Of a stretch of 64,000 nt of DNA, positions 9,201 through 18,000 are shown piece after piece. A model generated the notes under the pieces. It was not told where the DNA came from and searched no databases. It was given only the letters and a program-made list of their open reading frames with translations. Source of the stretch: an uncultured Clostridia bacterium (GTDB lineage: Bacteria > Bacillota > Clostridia > Oscillospirales > Oscillospiraceae); the NCBI GenBank assembly GCA_946550725.1, contig CAMNQX010000003.1:62001-126000 (forward strand). The letters run 5' to 3'. Both the position numbers and the translations under genes were made by a program. Positions within the stretch are counted from its first letter, which is position 1. The number at the start of each line of letters is the position of its first letter.

Positions 9201-11274
9201 CCCCACCGCCGCGGACGCAAGCGACGGCTCCATCTCCGGCTTCGGCACCGACTATGCCGCCTATGAGTACCGCCTGATGGTGACCGACGGCGTGGAGAAC
9301 GAGTGGGCCGACGTGACCGCCGCCACCATCGAGAACTTGGCCGCCGGGACCTACCAGGTCCGCGCCAAGGAGACCGCCACCCATAAGGCGGGCGGCGTCA
9401 GCGTGGTGACCGTGCCCGCTTTCGGCGCGACCACCTACGCCATCGCGCTGGACGCCATGACCAACGGCCGGGTGTCCCGCAGCGCCAGCGTGGCGGAGGA
9501 GAACACCCCCGTGACCCTCACGGTCCTCCCCGAGACCGGCTACCGCCTGGAGGCGAACGGCCTGCGCGTGGAGAAGAGCGACGGCTCCCCGGTAACGGTC
9601 ACAAGAGTTGCCGGGCGGGACAACGAGTATACCTTTACCATGCCCGGCGAGGCCGTGACGGTCAAGGCTGCGTTTGAACAACTCACGTTCACCGTTACCC
9701 ACGAGTTGACCAACCTCCACTGCAGCCGCGGCGCGGCGGACGGCCACCAGGTGGCCTACGGCGAGAGCACGGCCGTTACCCTGATCCCCAACGAGGGCTA
9801 CGTGCTGCCGCTGCGGAAGGACATCACCATTCGAAACAGCCTGGGTGATCAGATCACCGGCTGGACCATCAGCGATGACGGCGTGATCACCATCACCGGC
9901 GGCGTGACCAGCGATCTGATCATTATCGCCGTGGGTCGGCCGGACACCCACACGGTGAACTATACCCTGACCAACGGCTTGAAGAAGAGCGCAGAGACGG
10001 CTGACAGCGTGGGCCACATGGCTGCGTATACGGGCGCTCTGGTGGCAGAAGAGGGCTACGCCCTGCCTGAGACCATCATCGTCACCGTGGGCGGCAGCCT
10101 GATCGGAGAAGGGAACTACCTCTACAACAAAGACACCGGCGAGATCAGCATTTCGGCCGGAAAAATCTATGACAACGTGGTCATTACCGCTGTCGGCGTC
10201 AAGACGGGGGACGAGATCGTGTCCGTGACCGGGGTGACGCTGAACCAGACCCAGGCCAGTATGACCGTGGGTGGCACCCTGAGCCTGGTGGCCACGGTCG
10301 CTCCCGCCGACGCTACCAACAAGGCCGTGGTTTGGAGCGCGGCGGATCCTGGAATTGCAGCCGTAGACGAAAACGGCGTGGTGACCGGCGTGGCCGAAGG
10401 GACGACGACCATTACCGTCATGACCGTGAACGGCAGGCAGACCGCTGAGTGCGTGGTGACTGTGACCGAGGCCACTGCTCCCTCCCGTCCCTCCGGCGGT
10501 AACAACGGCAGTACCACCACCCAGACCGAGACCCGGGAGGACGGCAGCAAGGTGACCACCGTGACGAAACCCGACGGAACCGTCACCGAGACCGTGGAGC
10601 AGCCTGACGGCTCTAACTCCGAGACTGTCACCACCAAGGACGGAGCCGTGACCATCACCGTCACTGATGCTGAGGGCGAGGAGCTGGCAAAAGTCGAACT
10701 TCCCGCCACCATTCCCGCCCCCGAGACCCGGTTTGACGATGTGCCCGAGGACCACTGGGCGGACAAGGCCATCCATAACGCCGCCGCTCTGGAACTGGTG
10801 AAGGGCGTTGGAAACAACAAGTTCGACATGGTCGCCCCCATGAGCCGCGGCTCTCTGGCAACGGTGCTCCACCGCCTGTCCCAGGGCAAGACGGACTACG
10901 AGACCACCTTCCAGGATGTTGCCCAGGGTAAGTTCTACACCGAAGGCGTGGCCTGGGCCGCGAAGGTCAAGGTCGTCACCGGCTACACCGAAGACATTTT
11001 CGCCCCCGAGGACGTGATCACCCGGGAGCAGCTGGCAGTGATGCTGGCGCGGTATGCCAAGCTCATCGGCATGGACACTAAGGCGGACGCAAAAGCTCTG
11101 GATCAGTTCGCCGACGGTGAGAACACCGGCAGCTGGGCCGTGAACGGCGTGGCCTGGTGCGTGGAGAACGGTATCCTCCAGGGCAAGGGCGGCAACGTCC
11201 TCGATCCCACCACCAACGTCACCCGCGCGGAAGTCGCCGTGATGCTGGACCGGTTCATCGCCTTGATGAAATAA
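3208..11274 (+). CDS. giant SLH-anchored sialidase with SGNH esterase-like domain
   Basis: A 2688-residue secreted protein. ATG 3208 (MKLFAKR) is preferred to 3199 because AAGGAAAGG lies nine bases upstream. Order: signal peptide ending near SALA; repeated modules with a YLIV...YALYP signature (three copies, two before and one after the SGNH domain); SGNH hydrolase-like domain (GDSITHG near 703, NAGSSG, GTNTSG, LHPDEAGH near 862); FIVAR-like helical segment near 1095-1160; GH33 sialidase near 1165-1665 with FRIPA near 1203 and Asp boxes (SYSDNNGGDW, STDGGETW, STDNGTSW), the acidic SSESC and the YSSL tyrosine; Big2-type and other Ig-like domains; three C-terminal SLH domains. Expected to release terminal sialic acids at the cell surface, attached to cell-wall polymer. 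The esterase-like domain could remove O-acetyl groups from sialic acid, but its block V has Asn where Asp is usual. A terminator follows. Confidence 0.9.
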   Translation: MKLFAKRIACLLLAACLAVGLLPVSALAARAQDEIAEVPAGEEAFAGLAEQPADPMDARTGDQDPELTISGYTRVTELPADGLSGKYLIVAPYNGNYYMLYPGTTSAGAGKNNSARLVVEDDGAATGYQVGSGTTYDSAEEKTGFSAADNTVTQNASNYSITAVGPDSTAYYLFNSSNPIYSTSSPSALTIESSSNSGYFRLRNTASNRAHLAFYVPHMNYNQSGGLTANTADCIIDLMLFRKDVLPGYNQVTKVSQIKADRKYLIVAEAPNGTFYALHINADGASNRPGATAYPNCAATLSVSDGAVTAVSTANTETAIAMSDLLVTISPSDTNYTIKNATYCLALTQNEMYHAASEDIPLEISFVVNGRCNIHNSTANRYVTFNVNGDTATSHYPQSPTGFCGWGDPQPNYIPIYLYIEGDLPVEPGSALAGMLSGDQIGGANGSADPAGQNSWVFTGGRAAQGSFVDVAGARTWAGHFEEWVRYTQTKSLQTGGEADSPYLQRHVINAAYEEQTLAQIVSTFDDRIGALKPRAVVYLVDENGSSVENFATNLNGLIDKALALKDGTGMLVIATLTQADKTAVDAVVDALTDARKPRVLPVLVTLTDAQKAGGYPNAQGHLALAKALADAVAGSPVSNTEQWPYGISGLSSSTFTANWPVKATVTANHEGYGVPESRTAPQATIKSKVDNTNTAMTWLFMGDSITHGSAWTGGYDSLAQLFEKFVKDDLGRTQDIVINAGSSGANTASTITDLDRRLTKYNPDVVVLMLGTNTSGVSDDQYQANIRTILDAIITKGAVPVLRTPPPSTNSGYTSRLATRSQLIRDVAAETAYANKVILVDQYETWTNSNWQEVFARNNLHPDEAGHLWFAHQLINEMGLWKADSAICQLEYVAREEAEPVTAPVVPGYTQLTDMADVDQTKGYLIVSRDAEGNLYALYPSALGETLGAGALPSSPTAEDNGARAAALTVNGQNVTAKWLKNDAALEMNTLLFGIKASDGGYVFTAANGRHLNMADYMFTEGTVALEVTNRGADRFNAFQIRNSSADRYLDFSKNGDPNAFQGSSAGWGTDFWAPRSMSMNVWLFEGPDLPTAKSMLQDLLTTATGLTAADYTRASWNALQTAKAAAQQVLTNNPDADPDAQAFADARDALRDAIDGLQTTVTVPTVPEGATKIEDWKTMVPANGTTQNEPFASGTGGSDKFRIPAIITLKHQTGANAGKNGRLLAAIDARWNHTGDACALDTIVSYSDNNGGDWNYHFANYFGDSTNAKDAHASTIIDPQLTEGKDGTIYLMVDIYPGGVGLNTAPAAPEVSTGFAEIDGIKRMMLYTSTSGQTDDNYSYYVGAFTNGYAPVMEPLGGEADVFSGFYVDEYYYLYHTAGEFNAKTPANDKIYCQRLGDNTYVQQNVFFYNATLHARIATFLCIAKSTDGGETWSAPQIINDQVHQGDYRFYGVGPGAGLCVDTAGSTNPNAIPDGTLILPIYNNTGETARFIYSTDNGTSWHMGKTATELGTGWSSESCLVQIDDTTVRQFYRDGWYNSGVVRYTDHTWNGTGWDTGDVVRVESATRWGACQVSAIKYSQKINGKDLILYSAPASTSGRAKGVIHALLVNEDKTLTLFNTYTVDGDKDYKYSSLTETKDGDIALLYEGPYDNAKGDVSVFKIIPIESIVPTAKDPTSVSLTQSAVTPNEDGSITLYTNTAETDGRKHTVQLNAAVLPSMADQTVTWKSSDEDVATVSGTGLVTAKGNGTATITATSTKRGVFATLTVKVDTQIERITVKKDGTDIGSGPVKVYTNAEDAGHSVILTADTDPANVTHPALNWTRPDGAKGQLTLSDRGLNGSSITITAVPGERNVGEVNVRVASADHPEVYKEFKVHVIRKLESTVSISIVGVNDPAKAPQFGQTLEADINNLQMTDAGKAALTYQWKRTKGGTTTNIGTGAKTYTLTQADIGAVISVDVTAGANSFYEGTRSATRALPVELADGPLTGPQDLTGTAPTAADASDGSISGFGTDYAAYEYRLMVTDGVENEWADVTAATIENLAAGTYQVRAKETATHKAGGVSVVTVPAFGATTYAIALDAMTNGRVSRSASVAEENTPVTLTVLPETGYRLEANGLRVEKSDGSPVTVTRVAGRDNEYTFTMPGEAVTVKAAFEQLTFTVTHELTNLHCSRGAADGHQVAYGESTAVTLIPNEGYVLPLRKDITIRNSLGDQITGWTISDDGVITITGGVTSDLIIIAVGRPDTHTVNYTLTNGLKKSAETADSVGHMAAYTGALVAEEGYALPETIIVTVGGSLIGEGNYLYNKDTGEISISAGKIYDNVVITAVGVKTGDEIVSVTGVTLNQTQASMTVGGTLSLVATVAPADATNKAVVWSAADPGIAAVDENGVVTGVAEGTTTITVMTVNGRQTAECVVTVTEATAPSRPSGGNNGSTTTQTETREDGSKVTTVTKPDGTVTETVEQPDGSNSETVTTKDGAVTITVTDAEGEELAKVELPATIPAPETRFDDVPEDHWADKAIHNAAALELVKGVGNNKFDMVAPMSRGSLATVLHRLSQGKTDYETTFQDVAQGKFYTEGVAWAAKVKVVTGYTEDIFAPEDVITREQLAVMLARYAKLIGMDTKADAKALDQFADGENTGSWAVNGVAWCVENGILQGKGGNVLDPTTNVTRAEVAVMLDRFIALMK

Positions 11275-11287
11275 CATTTCGCCAAGG

Positions 11288-11322
11288 AAAAGGCCCGCAG
11301 TCAAAAGACTGCGGGCCTTTTC
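11288..11322 (+). terminator. intrinsic terminator of the sialidase gene
   Basis: AAAAGGCCCGCAGTC / GACTGCGGGCCTTTT with an AAAA loop, 13 bases after the stop codon. Confidence 0.9.
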
Positions 11323-11327
11323 ATATG

Positions 11328-11393
11328 CGGGGCGATGGGGGCGATGCGTGCCGGTGGCACGCGTCCCATGACAGGCGAGACCAGGCCCCTACA
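11328..11393. repeat. Family B intergenic repeat, copy B1
   Basis: Carries GGCGATGCGTGCCGGTGGC continuing to CACGCGTCCCAT, shared with copy B4 near 54480, then ACAGGCGAGACCA and CCCCTACAA. The end reads as the reverse complement of the family's TGTAGGGG end. It has hairpin potential (GCGTGCC/GGCACGC). Confidence 0.7.
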
Positions 11394-11539
11394 AAGGAAA
11401 AGTGCAAGCCACAAAGGGATTTAGGGGTGCATAGTGTGCGCCGGACCTGGGAATTTACGAATTTACTTGCCCTTTCTACGACAGGCTGTGTCATTCGCCC
11501 TGATTCTAGCGTGTTCAAATACTATTTCCTTGTTTCTCA

Positions 11540-11944
11540 TTATTCGTCCTCTAAATTACCACTGTTTTTGTATGTATGGTGTAGATTTGAAAGCGCAATA
11601 AATAGCTCCGTCGGATTTTGGCATGACCAATTCCATGCTTTGAATGCGTTGGCAAAGGATGCTAACCATCGATCTTCTGGGAGATCGTCGTGAACGATCT
11701 TGCTCCTTAACAATACTAGCTCTGGTATAATGTAATTTTCGACTTGTGCTTTTGTAGCTTCTCTAGAATAGCCTCTTTCTTTCTCAGCCTCACACAATGC
11801 AAGACATTGATCTATCAAGCTCAGCAGTACCGCTCACTTCATCTTGATATTTCCTCCTTGAATTACTCTAACCACCGAAGGATCATGCACATCGTTTGAA
11901 ATACCTGTAAGACTGGGAATGGTTTCCCTTACCCTTTGCTCCAT
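11540..11944 (-). pseudogene. hypothetical gene interrupted by an in-frame TGA, AT-rich
   Basis: On the minus strand one frame runs from ATG at 11944 (MEQRVRETIPSLTG) to a TGA at 11836-11834, then continues without another stop to 11540 (92 codons in the track from a TTG at 11818, beginning IDQCLALCEAEK). Immediately before the TGA there is a good ribosome site, AAGGAGGAAATATCAAG, followed by ATG AAG TGA. Either this is one gene broken by a nonsense change, or a 36-codon ORF followed by a gene whose natural start codon has been lost. Base composition is much lower in GC than the neighbours, suggesting transfer. I do not recognise the protein; SLIDQCLALCEAEK and AFKAWNW look like ordinary soluble sequence. 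Confidence 0.55.
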
Positions 11945-11997
11945 TTTACCATGTGAGGTCCCTCGGGTCAAGGCGGGCGGGGGAACGCCTTTTACGC

Positions 11998-12028
11998 AAA
12001 AAAGGGACGCCCAAATGGGCGTCCCTTT
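11998..12028 (-). terminator. intrinsic terminator of the minus-strand SLH gene
   Basis: GGGACGCCC / GGGCGTCCC with a four-base loop, flanked by A and T runs. It lies 18 bases beyond the stop of the minus-strand gene and could work in both directions. Confidence 0.85.
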
Positions 12029-12046
12029 CGCTTGAGGTCGGTTTGC

Positions 12047-15000
12047 TTACTTCATCAGGCCGATGAAGCGGTCCAGCATGACGGCCGCTTCCGCGCGGCT
12101 GACATTCGCGGTGGGGTCAAGAGCAGAGCCGCCCTTGCCCTGGAGGATGCCGTTTTCCACGCACCAGGCCACGCCGTCCACGGCCCAGGACCCGGTGTTC
12201 TCGCCGTCGGCAAAGGTCTCCAGCACCTTGGCGTCCGCCTTGGTGTCCAGACCCACCAGCTTGGCGTAGCGGGCCAGCATGACGGCCAGTTGCTCCCGGG
12301 TGATGATCTGGTCGGGGGCGAAGATGTCGGCGTTGAAGCCCTTCACCACGCCGGCCTTAGCGGCCCAGGCCACACCCTCGGTGTAGTACTTGCCCTGGGC
12401 CACGTCCTGGAAGGCGGTCTCATAGTCCGTCTTGCCCTGAGACAGGCGGTGGAGCACCGTCGCCAGCGCGCCGCGGGTCATGGTGGAGTGGATGCCGAAC
12501 TTGTTATCGCCCACACCTTCGATCAGCTCCAGGGCGGCGGCGTTGTGGATGGCCTTGTCGGCCCAGTGCCCTTCAGGCACGTCGTCAAAGCGGGTTTCGG
12601 GAGTGGGGATGACGGCGGGCAGCTCCACCTTGGCCAGTTCTTCACCCTCAGCGTCGGTGACGGTGAGGGTCACGTCCTTGTCGGGGGTGGTGATCTTCTC
12701 GGTCTTGGCCCCCTCGGGGGTGGTCACGGTCTCGGTGACGGTGCCGTCCTTCTTGGTCTCCACCACTTCCACGGTGCCGTCAGGCTTCTCGGTGGTGGCA
12801 GTCACGGTCCCGGTGCGGTTATCGGTGACGGTGGTGGTTTTGGAGCCGTCGGGGTTGGTGGTGGTCTCCGTCGAGGTGGACGGACGGCTGCTGGTGGAGG
12901 AGCTGCTGGCCTTGGTGCCCGTCTTGACCGTCGCGTTAAAGGCGGTCACAGCGGCGTTGAGCGTTTCCACGGCCAGGTCCACCTCGGCCTGTGTCTCGGC
13001 GGTCAACGCTGCCTCAGCGGCGGTGATGGCGGTGTTCAGGGTGCCCATAGCGGCATCGGTGGTGTACTTCGTGCCTCTGGACACCTCCGCCGGGTCCATC
13101 TCCGTTTCGTAGGTCCGCACACCGGCCTTGGCCTGGGTGGCGGCGGTGATGGCGGCCTCCAGCGCGGCGGTGTTCACCGCGGGCGGGGTGACGCCCTTGT
13201 CGCCCACCTCCACGACCACGTTCTTGTCGGCGGTGATGGCGGAAATGGTATACACGCCCTCAACGGGGGTAATGGCGGCGCCATCCACCTTCACCGACTT
13301 CACTTCCTTGGCCGTGTCGGCCACGGTCAGCTTGAAGGTCAGGGTGCCGTTGTCCGCCACGGTCACGACGTTGCCGGAAGCCGTCCCGCCGGTCACCTCA
13401 GCCAGCGCCGCGCCGTTCAGGGTGAAGGTCACGGTGTGGGGGGTGGGGGTGACGGTCCCGTCGGTGATGGTCACCGTGGCGCTGCCGGTCTTGGTTTCAT
13501 AGTCCGTAGCAACGATCTGATAGTAGACCGTATAGGTGCCGACATCGGTGAAGGTGGGGTTGGTCTCGCTCCACTCCGCACTCTCGGCGGTCCGGTATTC
13601 AATGGTGTAGCCGCTCGTGGGCTGAGTGACGGTCACGGTAATGCTGTGGGGCTGGCCGTCATGGGGCACGCTCACATTGTCGGCAGTGGCAACGATCACG
13701 TTGGAGGGTGCCCGCTCCACATTCACGGTGCAGTTGCAGGTCTGTCCGCCGCTGGCGGTGGCGTGAATGCGCACATTTCCGGCCTTGAGGATCTTCACGG
13801 AAACCGTTCCGTTCGCGCCGGGAGTCAGCTGGAGCACGCCGCTGGTGTCCGGCTGGTCACTGTTCACCTGCCAGATCGCCCAGGTAACGGCCTTGTCGGT
13901 GGCGTTGTCGGGGCTGACAACGGCGGTCAGGGTAAAGTCCGGATCGCCCACAACGGCAGCCCTCTGCGTAACGTCCTCCCCTTTCTCCTGGATGACAATG
14001 CCGGTGGTGGGAATGGTCTTGGCCACCACGGGGCCGACAGCAGCGGAGGTCTGGGTGCCGTCATAGTTGTGGTCATTGTCGCCGGTGACCTTGAGCTTGA
14101 TGTACTTGCCCACATCGGCGGCCTTCAGGGTATAGGTCTGGGTGTTGGCGCCAGCGATGTCCGCGTAGGTCCCGTTCTCGGTGGCGCTGCTCATCCACTG
14201 GTAGGAGACCACGGCACCGGCGGGCTGGACGCTGGAGGACAGGATGCTGTCCACTTCCAGGCTGGTGGGGTCCTCAATGGAGACCCCGGTCACCTGATCA
14301 TACTGGCGCACGCCGTTGGCGGTGATGGTCACCGCGCCGGTGACATTCTGGATCTCGATCGCGCCAGTGGTCTTGTTATAGGTATAGGCCGGGCTGGCAT
14401 TTCCTGCCATGGTGACGGTGATGTTCTCAGGCAGAGCATAGTTGGCCATCGGCGTCAGGGTATAGGTGTAAGTGCCGCCGTGGTTCACGCTTTGGGTCGC
14501 CTGAGGCCGGTTCAGGCCGTTCATTTCGGCAAAGCTCACCGTGTAGCTTTTCAGAGTGGCGGCGGCGGTGATGCTGATGCTGGAGCGCAGGCCGTTGCTG
14601 CCAAAGCCCAGGATATATTTCCCGGGATTCTCGGGATCCGGGTTATAGGTCAGCGTGTGGCGGGCGGAGTAAAGCTCGTCGCTCTCGGTCCCGTCGTCAT
14701 TCAGGAGCTTCACGGTGAGACCGCCCACACCGGTTGCGGTAGGCAGGGTATAACCATCCGCAGGGGTGAAGGTAATAGTGGTGACGGCGCCCCAATCCAC
14801 GGTGTGCTCATGCTCCTGATCCAGTGCCCCCAGGCCGCAGGTAATGTTGGTCAAGGTGTGCTTGATTTTCAGCTGGATCTTGCTCACCGTGGCGGTCACC
14901 GTCACGTCCTTGGCGGGCATGGAGAACTTCCAGACGTTTGTGGTGCCTTCTCTGTTGGCCGTAACCGAGCCGTTGTCCGCGTCGGTGACGGTCACCGCGT

Positions 15001-18000
15001 CCACCTTCCAGCCCTCGGCGACGTTCAGGGTGATGGTCACCTCCGCGTTTTCGACGGCCTTATCGGTGACCGAGATGGTCGCGCCCTCGGCGGGCTGGGT
15101 GGCGGTGATGTTGTATTCCCTGGCGTCGGCAACGGCGATGGTGGTCTCCGACACCGCGCTCTCCAGCTGGGCGGCGGTCTCCTTGACCTTCACAAAGTAC
15201 TTGCCGGCTGTCAGATTTTCGATCTTGCCCTCACTGGTGACCGCAGCGTCATTCCACTCGCCGGCGTCTCCGGCCTTGATCTGGAAGGCGGTGCCGTCGG
15301 CATAGGAGGCATAGTTGGTAATGGTAATATAGCCGCTGTTTTCTGCGCCGCCGGTGGCGGGCTTAGTGGGAGACAGGACAGGGGCGTCGGGTCCGTCCAT
15401 CTTGACCACTGCGTTGGTAGTCTTAGCGGTCACGGCGCCTTCATAGAAGAAGCTGTCGGTGGGGGTGGCCGTGACCCGCACGGCGATCCGCTTACCCACC
15501 AGCTGCGCGGCATCCGCGGCCGCGGGCGTATAGGTCTTGCCGGCCGTTCCGGTGCCGGAGTGGATGGGCGTCGCATTCTCGGCGATCTCGGCGTCCGCGC
15601 TGTCCAGCGCGTACCATTGATAGGTCAGGTTCGCCTTGGCGCTTTCGCTGGTGGTTTGGTCGATCCCCACCACCAGCTGGGAGACGTCCGCCTCCATCTG
15701 CTGGCCAATGGTGGGGGCGGTCTTGCCGCCCAGGCCGATGGAGATGGGGTTCTGGAGGTAGCGGCGCACGGTGACGTTAAAGGTCAGCTCCTTGGTCGAA
15801 GCCGGACCCACGTCGGTGCTGGTCACCGTCAGCTTGAAGTCCTTGGTGCCCACCTTCTTGGCGTCGGAGGTGTCATTCACCGTAAAGGTGCGGGAGCCGT
15901 CGGCGGCGTCGCCGTTGATGGTGAGCAGGCCGGTATCCTGACCGTCCGCGCGGGCCCAGTTAAAGGCGGGGGTGGTGGCGTCCTCGGGATACACCTCAAC
16001 GGCGAGAGCGGCGCTGTTGGGATGGTCGGCGAGGTCGGTGTTGGCGTGGAGGATCAGGCCCTCGCCGGTCACGGTGCTATCGGTGCTGGCGACGGTCTTG
16101 GCGCCGTTCTTAATGGTGACCTTCTCCACCTTGGTTACCACGGTGATGGTCACGCTGTCGCTCTGGGTGGTGCCGTCAGCGGAGGTGGCTGTGGCGGTCA
16201 CGGTGGCCGTGCCGTTCTTCACGGCGGTGATGGGCATGGAGAACACGTTGTCGGCGCGGGTCGCGGCACCCAGCTGTACGACTGTGTTGTCATCCACCGT
16301 CCACTGGACGGTGCCGTCGGCCAGCCCGGTGGCATTGTCGGGGCTGACGGTGGCGGTGAGCGTGGTGGTGTTGCCGCTCACCACGGTGTTGGCGGGATCG
16401 GAGGTATTGCTGTCCGTGCCGTTGCCGTTCTTGATCATCTTGATGGTGGAGCGGGCGATGGTCACGCCGGTGATCTGCGTGTCCGCCGGGCCGATATTGG
16501 GGATCGTCATGGCCTTGATGCCCGCATACTCCCCTGTACCGGTGACTACGACCTTGAGGGTCTTGCCCTGGTCGTCGGCCACCGGGGTATAGGTAGCGCC
16601 GGTCGCATTGGAAATGGTCACCACGTTGTTGTTCGCGTCGATCCGGTACCACTGATAGCTGACAGTAGCTTCGGAGGGAATTGTGGCCATATCGATCGGA
16701 CTGCCCACCCTAGCGTTGCCTGTTATAGTTAGCGTCGCGTTGAAGGAGTTCTTCAGCTCGCCGGTAACGGTGACGGCGTAATCGGGCATGGTGAAGGTGA
16801 AGTAGGTGTTATCGTTCTCGCCCACCATAGTGGCGGTGACGGTGCGGGCCTCGCTGCCCCCGGCGGGATTGGTCTCGGTGACGGTTACCGCGCCCAGGGT
16901 CATGCCGTCAGCAGGGCTCGGGCAGGTGACCTTGATCACGTCGCCTGCGGCGGCCTGGTCGTTTGTCAGGTCCTTATCGCCCGAGCTGTCGGACACCTTC
17001 GCCGTCAGGGCGGGAGTGCCGCCCAGCGTCACCGCAAAGGTCGGATCATCCCGGAAGATGTACAGGTTGTCGATGGTGATGTTAGACGGAATGCCCGTGC
17101 CATCGTTGTTGCCGCAGATAAAGCCTACGTCCGCAGCATTCATCGGCCCGGTGCCGTTGTTGTTGCCTACCAGGGCGTTAGTAAACAGCGTTACGCCGTC
17201 AATGTCGAGACTTACCCTGATTTTTTCCGCCGCGGCATCTCCCTCTCCCTCTACGGCGGAGTTAATGGTGATCTTGAAGTGTCGGGTGTCCCCGTTGCCG
17301 AAGGACGGACCCTGCACGGTGCTGCTCCAGAAAGAGGAGTCATTATGATTGGACTCGCCATTCCAGCGCTCATGGAACCAAGTGGTATTATTGTTTTCCT
17401 GGCCTATATAAACCCAGTGGTTTTGATCGCTCAGGCGTAGGGCCAGCGCAAAGCGGCCCGCGCCGGTACCCTCGCGGGTGGCGTCAAACTCGATGGTGCC
17501 GTTCTTCACGCCGGTGCCTACCAGCTTGACCAGACGGTTCATGCGGGCGTTGGAAGTTCCGTCCTTGTCGGCGGCGGTGTTCCGCGCGGGGAAAACCAGC
17601 TTCATCTTGTCATTTTCCCAGGAAACAGTAGGCTTGCAGCCCTCTGGGGCATCATTATTAAAGCCCAGCGCGGGCCGCTTGCCAACCGCATCTGTCATAT
17701 CATAGACAAACTTAGCGGTGGATGTATCAACGGCCGGGAGCTGCACGTTGGTGTTCTCGTGGGACTCCGTCAGCTCAGTGGCGGCCACGTTCACCGCGCC
17801 GCTCAGCTTTGCGCCGTGGCCGTCCTTGGAGACGCGGACGCAATACTCGCCCGCCGCCACAGAGTTGACGTTCAGCGTGTACACGCCGTTCGCATCGGTG
17901 GCAGCGGACGCGACGCTGGTGACAAAGCTCTTGGCGGTGTTGTTCTGCACCAGTTCCACCTTGGCGTCAGCCAGAGGAGTTGAGCCGTCGGTGGTCACCG

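Noticed and set aside
8113-11304. A 1063-codon minus-strand ORF antisense to the sialidase gene
   Set aside because: Same shadow pattern; the sense frame carries recognisable domains and a terminator.
12032-16732. A 1566-codon plus-strand ORF opposite the SLH gene
   Set aside because: Its protein is a Gly/His/Val-rich shadow with no domains, it lies wholly antisense to a gene with signal peptide and SLH domains, and long antisense frames are expected in GC-rich DNA.
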